Shown: positions 10,827-22,846 of the stretch, piece by piece | Layout of the letters: every line of letters begins with the position of its first letter | Numbering within the stretch: position 1 is the stretch's first letter | Origin: Cephalotus follicularis | Taxonomy: Eukaryota > Streptophyta > Magnoliopsida > Oxalidales > Cephalotaceae | DNA length: 64,000 nucleotides | Direction: 5' to 3' | Assembly: GCA_001972305.1 (NCBI GenBank) | Contig: BDDD01002852.1 | Span: 186,001-250,000 of the forward strand | Translations under genes and position numbers: made by a program | Notes under the pieces: model-generated | The model's input: the letters and a program-made list of their open reading frames with translations, nothing else | Told to the model about the DNA's origin: nothing | The model's database searches: none

Positions 10827-12590
10827 TGGTATATTGTCAATATAAAAATAAAATTAACACTTAATCATGCACACACAAATAGAAATCGCAGTAGAAATAA
10901 AACACACAAACATGGCATCAAACATGCAAAAATTGACCCTAAACAAATTCCAAGATCTCTAACCTAAGCTTGCCTTGATCTCTAGCCTAAACCAACACTT
11001 GGAGCGGCATAAAAGGAGGAATATAATCACTCACAAGGGCGGCAATGATGACTCTTTCTCTTGACATGGAGTGATGCATGGCCTTCTAGTATTCCATACC
11101 AAGCATGATCTCAAACACCATCCTAGAGAGTGGCTAGCTTTGACCTCCTCCTCTCCACCATTAAAGGTTTGGCCATGAAGGCCATTGCAGGGGAAAGGGA
11201 GCTCTCTTTTTCCCTTAAGGAAAAAAGTTGAAGAGAGCTTAAGTTGAGTTGTTATATGTGTGGTCAAAGCCAAAGTACCCTTTATACTAACCCTTAGTAA
11301 CTTAATATCGGGGCAATTTCCGGTAAGTCAAACTTACTGGATTTTCGTATTTAATCAAGCCCTCACTTAATTATACGAATTACCCTTCAATTAAGACTCT
11401 GATAAAAATGATGTTGTTACAAAGATTATCGTGCGTGAATCTTATAGTTTCTGTGGTATACCAAGCGTAGGGGCAAAATCGTAAATTTACGATTACATAT
11501 TGAACTTCTTCAATCGAGTTAGAACTCTTCTAAATAGTTTGCAAATTGAACACTTTCAGTTTATCCATTATACAAGATGAATCAATCTCTATATGAGAGT
11601 TCATTATGTTTATGGCTACCTACGGATAAAAGTAAATATATTATATTTACGGATAAAGGTTTACATCGCATGTTACGACTAATTCCGGATATGATGTATT
11701 TAATATTTATTATATCACATATTATATTTATTAAATCCATTAAACTATTTTATTACAGTTTCCCTGCACGTATAATCCTTCTACCATTCTATGCTCCGAT
11801 TAAATCTAGGACATAGAATTTGTCAGACCCTAACAATTCAATTATATGCCTCTCGCAACTTATCTAAACAACTTTGTTCGCATATCAGAAACTCTTCCAA
11901 ACATGCTTAGAGCCTTGCAAGGACTTTAAGATATTATAATTGCGATGTCATAGAGCATACAATCCCTTATACCAGGATTGGTAGATTCCTTGTTGCCTAC
12001 TCATATGTCTCCATGTATAAGCGACTATACCCAATAGACACCCGTATACACCTCGTGGTTATGTGTCATATTTAAGTGTCATCAAAGCATGATGTATTAT
12101 ACACAAGACATCATATGGCGGCTTAGGTCTAAGGACCACCTGCACTACTGCAGCATAAGAACTCCTGTTTGACAAGTGAGTAAAACTTCATACAGATGTT
12201 CTTCTTGCGAGCAACTATTCGGTGAACTCATTCTCAATGAGCACCCACATACTTATCACAGTGGGCTCTACACATGTGACTTTGAGACCAGTCATTCCCC
12301 TGCACCGGGATGATAAACATGTGACAATTTATCCGGATTAAAGGCGTCCATGATTAGTAATCCTACAATTGCAAATATTTAAGAATAGAGCTTACCGAGG
12401 TTCTAAGTCTCACCCCAATGATCTTATCAATGGCCTTAGTCCTCTATCTCTATTCTATGGACATTTATCAATACATTTATGTATATAGATGAAACGTTTG
12501 CCAGTTAAGTATTATAGATTGAATAAGACTGTTGTTAAGAATATGCACTTTATGGTAAACGCAATTGGCTTGTAGGGCAAATCTCCAACA
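10827..12590 (-). repeat. Angela/TAR-like Ty1/copia LTR
   Basis: On the minus strand the LTR reads TGTTGGAGATTTGCCC from 12590 and ends in ATATACCA at 10827. It is about 1.76 kb long. Next to 12590 lies ATCTCCCACTTGC, the complement of a GCAAGTGGGAGAT polypurine tract. A start TGTTGGA(G/A)ATxTGCCCTA and a length near 1.7 kb fit Angela/TAR-type copia LTRs. It interrupts the G5 integrase frame. The left boundary may be off by a few bases. Confidence 0.6.
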
Positions 12591-15570
12591 ATCTCCCACT
12601 TGCAAAAAAGCCTACTGCGCTGTCGGTGACTTTCTACCTCTGGAAATTACTATCGAACTATTGGAAACTCTTCCGTTTTGATATGACTTTAGTGACGGGG
12701 TCTGCTGTTCAACACTTTAAGCGGAATCTCATCCTTATTTTATATATCAATTTCCAATGTTATCTCTTACGTTATTGAAGTACTGCAAGATGTATCCTTT
12801 GAACTCTTCACATACATCTGATGACAGTTATATAGTATCGCAACTTTGAAGTCAAACTGACTGAATTTGCAGTGCCAACTTTATTGAGACTCTCTCAATA
12901 TGCACTGCTTCATCTAATTACACCCTTAAACTCTTTCAATGATTGTATTCCTCCTAGTGTGAGAAAAACTCATTCAGTCACAAAATGTTCGATTGTCTAT
13001 TCATTGTTACTTTGTAATGCTTGTAACAGTGTTAGTAATACTTGCATAATAGGCAGCTATACTTAGAGCAATGCCTTTAACACTGACAATATTGCCTGTA
13101 AATCTCATTACAATAAGTCTCACAATACTTGCAGCACTGCCAACATAACTAATAGTGCTGCGAACAATACCATATTTCAGTGTACGTCCAACAACATTTT
13201 AGCTATGCAAGCAATACTTGCATTACCTGCAACCTTTGCCATTTACATATAAATGTTAAACTTTTTAACATTTTCGATGTGTAATTTCTTGCGTCAAGCC
13301 AAGCATCTGATCATGTCCAACTCTTATTATGTAGATTTGATACTTATATCAACATCCCTTAATAATGTCAAATGCTAACCCCAATGAATATACTGACAAC
13401 CTTTACTTAATTGATAACAACATATTAATCCATTCTCAATGATCAATCTGCCGTAATTACAACTATTATAAAATCAAGTAAGTTACATACTCCCACTTTC
13501 TTCTTATACACATTCAGACCCCTTTTATGCTTACTTTAATCTATTGAAAGATTTTAAGTGGAAACCATAATTATAATAGACTTCAGAAAAACAAAAAATC
13601 CATTTTGGAGTTGATATCTCATATAGATGTTCTTTGTAGTTCGATGGAATCTCATCCGATGGAATCTCATCCATCCGATCCACCTTTGGATACCTTCATA
13701 GAGAATCCGAAGCATCTCTCGCTTGCCCGCATATTATCGTATCAAACTTTAGAGAAAATGTGTATAAATTAAGGCTATTGCACAAGTGCATATTTGTGTT
13801 GAGTTTGATTTCTCATTCAACTATGTTTTACTCCCACTACTTTATGTTAAGAGAAATGATTTCTCTTAATAAGAAGGAGGGTCTGAGATGAACTTTTCAT
13901 TCTCAAATAAGGGTCGTAAAACAGTATCCCACAGTTTTCTTTGGGACACTTCACAAATCAACATCCCATGTTCCTTATTTAATAATTATTTGATGGCTGG
14001 AGGGTATTAACTAAAAGGAAAGAGGAAAGCCTATAAGATAGACACTTCATCATATCTCATCACATATGATATAATCTGCTACTCCTTTAACAAAAAACCT
14101 TATTCTTGTTTGAGATGAAACAGAAACTCATTGAACATTTTTCTTACTTTCTCGATCTTATCAAGATCCGTCAATATCACCATGTGCGCCATCTTTTAGC
14201 AGTCCACGCAGAATCATGAACTGAACATAAGACTGACAACTTTAAAGACTTCTCCCAATGTCGCACAGTGGGAGATTAAGTCATGTTGCCTGTAAGACAG
14301 AATTCGCATGTCCGATTGACAATCCAGGATATGGACATACCCAGGATAAACCGACTCGCTAATCCTTATCTCACACACTTGACTTAGTCTGTATTGCTGA
14401 GGGAATGGATTTACGATGTATCCCATGAAATCACCCAATATGGCTAAATCACTAACTATGCCCTTCACATCTCATGTATTAATCAATATGCATCTAATAA
14501 GTCAATGCGAACCTTATGTGTGCAAACAAATTAGCAATAATATTGATTATATTGGTGATTATATCAATCATCTTATTTTCCTTTTGGTCATTTATTTGAT
14601 ATTTAAGTACAATAGAAAAAATCTATGTACCTTTTTTAATACAAACCAGACTCATTCCTTAGAAGAAGGAATCACCCTAATCTCAAAGGCACAAGTCTTA
14701 TCTTTGATATAGGATAGACAAGCTGGTCTCCCGCGATCCTAGATAAAATATCCTTAATCACCAACCTGGCCACTTAAACCCATCGACGTGACTTGCCGGT
14801 TCATATTATCATATCAAATAACTAAGACAACCCTTCTCAAGGTTTGCTCAGAATTGTAGGGCGGACCATACAATTTTGATTTTAGTGCTATCTTCACCGC
14901 AGTGAAAGCGCTGACCCTTCATAATCAAGAATGTGTTTAATAACCTAAGTGATTTCATTATTTCCTTTAGAAGTCCATCTGTTAGGCAAGCTCTATTCAG
15001 AGGTGCCTTACCCTTTCGGGAATAAGAGGATTCTAACGTGCGGAAATTATGAATCATATTATTAGAGACCTTACAACTTTTGTCAAAGAAGCAGAAACTC
15101 AGAATAGCTAGTTGTATTCTCATGCATTCCTTTGCAACTTACAATTCCTCTATCAAATTGAACTTGCAGTCATATTTTGATTTACGAAATTGGTGTGGGA
15201 ACATTGAGAGACTTCCGCTGCAACTCTTACATGAAGTTTTACCTCAACTGTGTAGGCTTCAAGCGAAGTTGAGAACAACTTCTCAAATCCCTTAATCAGA
15301 TTTGAAAAATAAGACCTGTTAAATAATACATTAGCATCACATGCTTTAAAATGGGTTGTGGTTTGACGATGCGATACACATATAAAATATCAAAATTAAA
15401 ACAGCAAATATTCAAAAAACTATTAAAACCACAAAGATTTGGTCTTTAATCTTTCATGGTACCTCCCACTATTTTATTCGAATCCCTTAACCCTCAAAAA
15501 ATGGGAGGCGAGAAACTAAATCCATATATCATGGACCTTGTTTCCAAGTGGGGATCGACGTCCCACAACA
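12591..15570 (-). other. Internal region of the Angela/TAR-like element; no coding domain recognised
   Basis: About 3 kb of AT-rich sequence runs from the polypurine tract (ATCTCCCACTTGC complement) to the edge of E3. I examined both strands and found no reverse transcriptase, integrase, RNase H or gag motif. Open frames are below 100 residues and look random. It could be a non-autonomous large retrotransposon derivative (LARD-like) or a heavily decayed 3' internal part. A short run TGGTACCTCCCACT near 15460 echoes the purine-tract motif. The second LTR is not visible; E3 adjoins at 15571. Confidence 0.4.
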
Positions 15571-15828
15571 TGTCACTCACACCCCGTTTCCACAATCGAC
15601 CCGCAGGTCACGGCAATTAACACAAATATCAGCTTATACAAAAAAATCGGGAAAATTTAAAACTTTTCAAACATATAAAATCTTGCGGAACCATTTAATA
15701 TAAGCTGAAATAAAATTGCGTAACATACATCCCATACTACATATTACCAAGCTTTAACAACAGTACAACATAACATTGCTAATTGCCCTTAAACGGAGCA
15801 TGGATTGTTATTCATTCAATACATTAAC

Positions 15829-18079
15829 TGTCACACACGGCTCCCGTTAAGACAACATTAAAGCGATAAAGGCAATCAACATAACATTATCCAGCTTATA
15901 CAAAATACGATAAAATTAAAACTTCGATTCCATTAATATTTTGCGGAAGCATTTAACAATAAGCTGAATAAACAACCCGAATCATGCGTCCCATACCACT
16001 TGATTCTAATATTTAATATAATTTAGCCATCAACGATTGCCCATAAACAGAGCATGATCAAATACTCGATCAGCATCATTAGAACATTAATACAGTAATC
16101 CAAAATAAAGCATGTATCAATATATGTTATTTAAATAGTAAACTCTGTCTCCCAACAGATTCATCGCGTACGGTCGATATCCACATTACTGCATCAATCT
16201 GCAATAGTAGGGGGGTTAGCCTTTGTCCTCACTCGGCCAAATCATAAGTGAAATTCAAGGTCAGTGATAATGAATGACATGAAATGAATGCACTCATGAT
16301 GCAATATATAATATATCGCCACACGTACATATACATATGTATATACATATATGCCAATAGGTGCAATAATTCCAAGTGGCTACAACTATCAAATCATCAA
16401 TCATGTCTCAAAGGACAAAACCAATCAAATCGAATCGGTACGAAGAGCGCCACCATCTCCTGGCCCCGACGTCGTACTCTTACTCTGGCCCCCGATCCCG
16501 GGTCACTAAGCAAGGCAACAAATCAAACTCATGATGCTCGCACTCTGTGTTCAGCAATCATGGTATCCAGTATTACTCGCACTATGTGTAAGGTAACATT
16601 GTATTTGGGCATCCCTAGGCATCTCCTGGCCCCTAGGAGAACATCCCGCCACCAGCCATCGGCGACACTCCGTCACCCCAGCCAGTACGGCATCAATCAC
16701 AACCAACAAATCAATTCAATTCAAATCGTTTGAAAGTAATTTATAAAGCACTGGAAAAAATACATTTATATCAAAATGTATTGCATCTTTGAAACCGTGT
16801 TTCAATCCGTTGAAAACATATATTTATCAAAATATATATTTTTGTATCAAATAATGATTTGTATAGAATCATGTACACATTTCTAAAATGAATAACACAC
16901 TTTAGAATCATTCACATCTCAACCATCAATTCATTTCATATCAAATGCAATGCAAAGATATGCTCAAAGTACGGGTCAGTCCCTAACCAGTCGACTGTCT
17001 CTTCTTGACAGTCGGCTGTTTTCCTTCGACAGCTGGCTATCCTAGTCCTGGCAGTCGGCTGCCTCCCCTAACAGTCGGCTGTCTTCCTCGTCCAGTCGAC
17101 TGCCCTCAAATGGCCGTCGGCTACTCAACCTTCTGCAGATATATTCTATTAAACGTATGAAAAGTCGACTGGTTCTTACGTCCAGTAGGCTGTTTTCTAT
17201 TGAGTGGTCGGCTGTTTGCACTAAACAGCCAACTGTTCTCGCTCGCCAGTCGGCTGCCCGCCCTGGCAGACGACTGGATTTACATCAGTAGGCAAAAATA
17301 GTAGAAAAATGCATGTCTTTCACAATTCAATCCAACCAAACACGAGCATTCAACAGCAATAACATACATTTATGCTCATAATACAGTCCATAGCATGCAT
17401 TTCGTCCATTAACTTCCATTATAACGGAACTTTAATAACAATTATGAAATTTCCCCCAACCTTAGAATTCCATGTTAGGAATTGCAATCCACCTCTTTAA
17501 GTTCCAATCCTAGTTTCCAAGCCTCTGAATCCATCCAGCAACTCCACCAAGTCTGGTACGAGCTCCAAGTCCAGATTCCAAGCTCGAAATTGGAGAGACA
17601 CAACTTCTCTCTCTCTCTCTCTTTTCTCTCCCCTTTCTTTCACAACTCTCTATCTCTCTTTCTTAATGCAATGTTGATGGAATGAGGGGAAGAGACATGT
17701 GTATTTATGGGCATTTTCGTGCTTCTCTCCTCACAACCCGACAACTGAGCAATTTTGTCCTCCCCCCTTTCTCTCTGCCAAAAACAGACTGCCAACACGT
17801 TTTAACTGACCTATCCCATGGCAGTCGGTTGTCTCTGCCGACACCATCCCAAGCCGGCCGTCTCTCACAGCAGTCAACTGGTTCCACTCAGGGAAGGGGG
17901 TCCAGTCCACTATCCCTCTTGGGCAGTCGGCTGCCCGCCCTGTATCAGCACTCTCTACACTTCAACTTTTGCCCAAATTTAACATTACACAATGGGAAAA
18001 AGTCATAATTCCCATTAATTAAATGCATAATTGCATTGGAAAATACAACATTACATTAATGAAAATCTCGGGCGTTATA
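15829..18079 (-). repeat. E4 3' LTR
   Basis: The LTR starts TGTCACACACGG and ends GGCGTTATA next to the complement of the polypurine tract (TCCACCCCTACTTCA, 18080-18094). CAGTCGACTG/CAGTCGGCTG units cluster at 16988-17275 and again at 17816-17936. The leader box (TTCCATGTTAGGAATT) lies near 17467 and a TATA-like CCATAAATA on the minus strand near 17708. The 149-codon frame at 16284-16733 lies wholly in the LTR and has no family signature. Confidence 0.85.
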
Positions 18080-21000
18080 TCCACCCCTACTTCAAGGAAT
18101 TTCATCCTCGAAATTAAAATAGCACTAGAACAAATGAGGGTAACGCTCCTTAATGTCCTCCTCACGTTCAAAAGTTGCCTCATCGGGTCGATGGAACTGC
18201 CACTGAACCTTCACCATAGGGATGGTTCGGTTCCTCAATACCTGCGTCCTCCAATCCAGAATCTGTACCGGTGACTCCTCGCAAGAAAGGTCATCCCACA
18301 CAGGAACTGAATCATAATTCAAGACATGTGATGGGTCTCGAATATACCTTCTCAACATAGACACATGGAAGACATCGTGCACATTCGACAGCGCAGGAGG
18401 TAAAGCAAGCTGATAAGCCACCTCCCCAACTCTCTCTAAAATCTCGAAAGGACCAATGTAGCGCAGAGCTAACTTGCCCATCTTCCTAAATCTCTACACG
18501 CCTTTCCATGGAGAAACCTTTAGAAACACATGATCACCAACGTCGAAGGTCAGGGGCCTCCTCTTGACGCTGTCCACATAGCTGTTCTTGCTTCTTTGAG
18601 CTGCAAGCAGTTTCTCCCTGATAAACCTGATTTCTCATAAGTCTCCTCCACCAGATCCAACCCGAGCAAAGGTCGCTCACCCACCTCATCCCAACAAATG
18701 GGTGATCTACACTTTCTTCCATACAGAGCCTCGTATGGTGCCATACCAATACTGGAATGATAGCTGTTATTATAAGAAAACTCTATCAGAGGAATGTGGT
18801 CCTCCCAAGTACTAGCAAAGTCGATAATACAAGCTTGAAGCATATCCTCCAAGGTCTGGATGGTACGCTCCTACTGACCATCTGTCTGTGGGTGAAAGGC
18901 GGTGCTAAGGTTCAGCTTCATCCAAAAAGCTGTCTGAAACCTCTTCCAAAAGTTGGAAGTGAAGATCGAATCTCTGTCACAAACTATACTCACAGGAACA
19001 TAGTGCAACCTCACGATCTCCTTGATGTAGAACTGAGCCAACTTGCTCGCTGGATCAGTGACATGGGTAGGCAAAAAGTGTGCTTATTTAGTAAGTCGAT
19101 CCACAATGACCCACACTGCGTTGTGACGGTTCTGAGTCAGAGGAAAACTCGAAACAAAATCCATCATCACATGCTCCCATTTCCACTCTTGAATTGGTAA
19201 AGGCTGTAACAAACCCGCTGGCCTCTGGTGCTCAGCCTTGACAGTCTGACAGGTGTAACACTTTGCGACATAATCAGCAATCTCTTTCTTCATACCGGAC
19301 CTCCAGTAAATCCTTCTCATGTCTTGATACATTTTTGTGCTTCCAGGATGTATGCTATACCGTAATTTATGTGTCGCATGTAACAATTCACTTCTTATCC
19401 AAGCCTCATTAGAAACACATACCCGACCCCAAAATCTCAGAATGCCGTCAGAGTGCATCTCAAAATCAGACTCCGGACCCCAATTCTCGCAAATCCCCAT
19501 TAGTTCAGGATCACTCAACTGTGCATCCTTTATATGGTCCCGTAACGCCGACTGTGCCTGCATGTTAGCCACAAAAACCCCCAGTGACTGATTAAACGGA
19601 GACCACTCTTGGAAGTCCTCTAACATCTTCCACTGAGATATCATCATGTTAGCAACCATAGCCTTACGGCTTAAATCCGCCACCACATTCGCTTTCCCGG
19701 GATGGTACTGAATACTGCAGTCCTAGTCATTAAAGAACTCAACCCATTGCTGTTGCCTCATGTTTAGTCTATCTTAACAGAAAAGATACCTCAAACTCTT
19801 GTGGTTAGTGAAAATCTCGAACTGTGCCCCATATAGATAATGTCTCCATTTCTGAAGAGCAAAAATAATCGCTGCCAATTCAAGATCATGTGTCGGGTAG
19901 TTCTCCTCATACGGCTTTAGCTTCTGCGAAGCATAAGCGATCACTCTGCCTCGTTGCATCAACACGTAACCCAAACCCTTACCCGAAGCATCACTATAGA
20001 CTGCGAAGCCCTCGTTACCCTCAGGTAACTCCAAACAGGAGCAGAAACTAACCGATCCTTCAGATCACAAAACTGGCTTCACATTCATCATCCCAAATAA
20101 ACAAAGTCTTCTTCTGAGTAAGCTTCATCAACGGTGCGGCTATCCTCGAGAAGTCCTGAATGAACCTCCGATAATATCCTGCCAAACCAAGAAAACTGCG
20201 CACCTCAGTCACATTCCTCGGTCGCGGCCAATCTCGCACAACCTCGGTCTTTGACGGATCCACCGCCAAGCCATCTCCAGATACAATGTGACCAAGAAAG
20301 ACCACATGATCGAGCCATAACTCACAGTTGCCAAATTTGGCATACAACTGATGCTTTCTGAGAATCTACAAAACCAACCTCAGATGGTATGCATGCTCCT
20401 CCTCGCCCCTTGAGTACACCAGTATGTCATCAATAAACTCTACTACAAACTGATCCAGGTACGGTTGAAACACATCGTTCATCAACGACATAAATGCTGC
20501 CGGTGCATTAGTGACATCAAACTGCATTACCAAGAACGCATAATGACCATACCTAGTCCAGAAGGCAGTCTTCTCTATATCTCCTTCCTTCACCCTCAAC
20601 TGGTGATAACGACTTCAGATCGAGTTTAGAAAATACCTTTAACCCAGTAACTGGTCAAAAAAATCCTCGATGTGTGAAAGAGGATACTTGTTCTTAATAG
20701 TGGCCTTATTCAACATCCTGTAGTCGATGCAAAGCCTCAACGACCTATCTTTCTTGTTCACAAACAATACTGTCGCACCCCACGGAGAAACACTGGGCCA
20801 AACAAAACCCTTATAAATTAGGTCTTGCAACTGTAACTTCAACTCTCGCAACTCTGCAGGAGCCATTCGGTAGGGTGCCTTAGAGATAGGAGCTGTACCG
20901 GGTGCCAAATCAATCACGAATTCCATGCTCCTTTTTGGTGGTAAGGACACCAAATCTGCAGGGAATACATCTGGAAATTCATTCACAAGCCGAACTTCCT

Positions 21001-22846
21001 CTAGGCTCTTACCTTTCTCCTTTCTTCTGTCAACCACGTGCGCCAGAAACCCTTCACACCCTTTTTCCAGATACCTCGATGCACGAATAAAAGATATAAT
21101 CGACGTCGAGAACCCTTTGTTTCCCTTGAACTATATAGTAGTTCCATCTGGTAAGTAAAAATCCACAGTCTTGTTGTAACAGTCCATGAATGCACGGTAA
21201 GCTGACAGCCAGTCCATACCCAAGATGACATCAAAATCACGTATGGGAAAGACGATCAAATCCGCATACACTGGAACACCTGCCATAGAAATCTTACAAT
21301 CTCTATACACTGAATCTGTACACATGGAACCTCCAGTAGGTGTACTCACATCAAGAACACAGGGCATGCAATCAGGAAACACATTTAAACATGATGCAAA
21401 ATGGGAAGGAATAAAAGAATGCGATGCCCCCGAGTCCATCAACACTCTAGAAGAAAAGCCGTAAACATATATAGTACCTCCCACAATAGAAGTAGACTTC
21501 GGAACGTCTGTCTGAGTGAGAATGAAAACTCTACCTTTCACGATACCCTTGCCGGTATCCCTCCGCTGTAACGGTCCAAGTACAGAACCGCTACCACTCG
21601 CTGGCCTAGTAGGTGCTGTCATCTGACCCCTCGGGCAATCCCTCGCGATGTGGCCAGACTCCCCACATCTCATACACACCAATTTCTTCAACCAACAGTC
21701 TTTCTAGATGTGACCCATACGGCAGCAGGGAGAACAAGATCCGGGCCTCGTGTTACTCCCTTGACTGGCAGACTGGTTGGATCTATTCTTTGGTGACTTT
21801 GTTGGAGAACCGTTGCCTTGTCATCTCGATGATGCTGGCCTAGACAGAGTAGATGTCTGTTTATTCTGCTGTGCTCGGGCTCTCTTGGACCGATCTTCAC
21901 TCGATATTCTCTCCAACAATCTTGCCTTTTGGGTGACCTCTACAAAAGTACCAAACTCCATAGCTCTAATCCGAGACGGAAGATCCGGTCGTAGACTCCT
22001 CAGAAACCTCCGGATCTTTTTCTCTTCATCTGCCACCAGATAAGCTGAATGTCTGGCAAGCTTCGCAAATCTGGCCTGATACTCGGCCACAGTCATGTCA
22101 CCCTGACGTAGCTCTAGGAGCTCCGTCTCTCTCCTTTCTCACTCTATCGGGGGTACATAAGTCGCCAGGAACTCCTCCTGAAACCCCTCCCAAGTACTAG
22201 CAACTCCAGTGGCCTCCCATTTAGCTTTGACCATCTCCCACCAGTGAGTGGCTTCTCCCCATAATCGGTACACAGCAAATCTCAATTTTTGTCTGTCAGT
22301 GCACTCCATCACCTGGAAGATCTTCTCCAGATCCTGTATCCACCTCTCCACAACAATGGCATGAAGCTCCCCTTTGAAACTTGGAGAATTACGTCTCATG
22401 AACCTCTCAAGGTTCCTTCCAAACCAATTACCGTCATCATGTGTACCCTGAGCAGGAGCCATCTGCTGAGGTTGAGCGTGAGCATACAATCTCTGCATCT
22501 CCTCCAAGTTCGCTGCATTAGCGGCCATCTGTTGTTGATTAGCAGCTATCTGCTGCTGGATGTAGTCAGCGATGCGGTCCATCGAATCTCTCACATTAGG
22601 TGCTGCCCCCGGAACATTCATGTTGGCAGCCCCCCCAAGATTCACCTCCTCTGGAACATCCTCATCAACAACTCTACGCCTTCCGCGTCTTCTCCGACAG
22701 TCCATTTGTTCCTATAATAGAATAACATTAACTGTCAGGAACAATCTTAAATTATTAATGAACTTTCCTTATAGGGACACTTATTTAATTGCCAAGGATT
22801 GTATCCTAGCTAAGCATATAATGGTTATATGCTCTGATACCACTGC
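18080..22846 (-). pseudogene. E4 gag-pol region (fossil)
   Basis: On the minus strand, gag runs from 22705, with the Tekay-type WWEMVKAKWE...FQEEF core. A zinc knuckle CMRCGESGHIARDC follows near 21670. The aspartic protease DSGASHSFI lies near 21430. Reverse transcriptase spans about 20990-20370, with [11 protein letters not shown] and FIDDILVYS. RNase H ([17 protein letters not shown]) is near 20010. The integrase HHCC finger and core ([18 protein letters not shown]) lie between 19420 and 18550, and a chromodomain (VKVQWQFHRPDEATFEREEDI) at 18260-18130. A methionine-tRNA primer site precedes gag. Several breaks are present, so the polyprotein is not expected to be functional. Confidence 0.9.
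22831..22842 (-). promoter_or_regulatory. E4 primer binding site (initiator Met tRNA)
   Basis: On the minus strand this reads TGGTATCAGAGC, complementary to the 3' end of plant initiator methionine tRNA. It lies four bases inside the 5' LTR boundary (22847). It fixes element orientation and the LTR edge. Confidence 0.85.

Noticed and set aside
16284-16733. 149-codon open frame, with a related frame near 23378
   Set aside because: Both copies are in the two E4 LTRs. The shared frame is explained by LTR identity, not by a gene.
16988-17275. Regularly recurring CAGTCGGCTG units suggestive of a CRISPR array
   Set aside because: Units are only about 10 bases with irregular spacing and variable cores. 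They lie inside plant LTRs, and there are no cas genes or archaeal/bacterial context.
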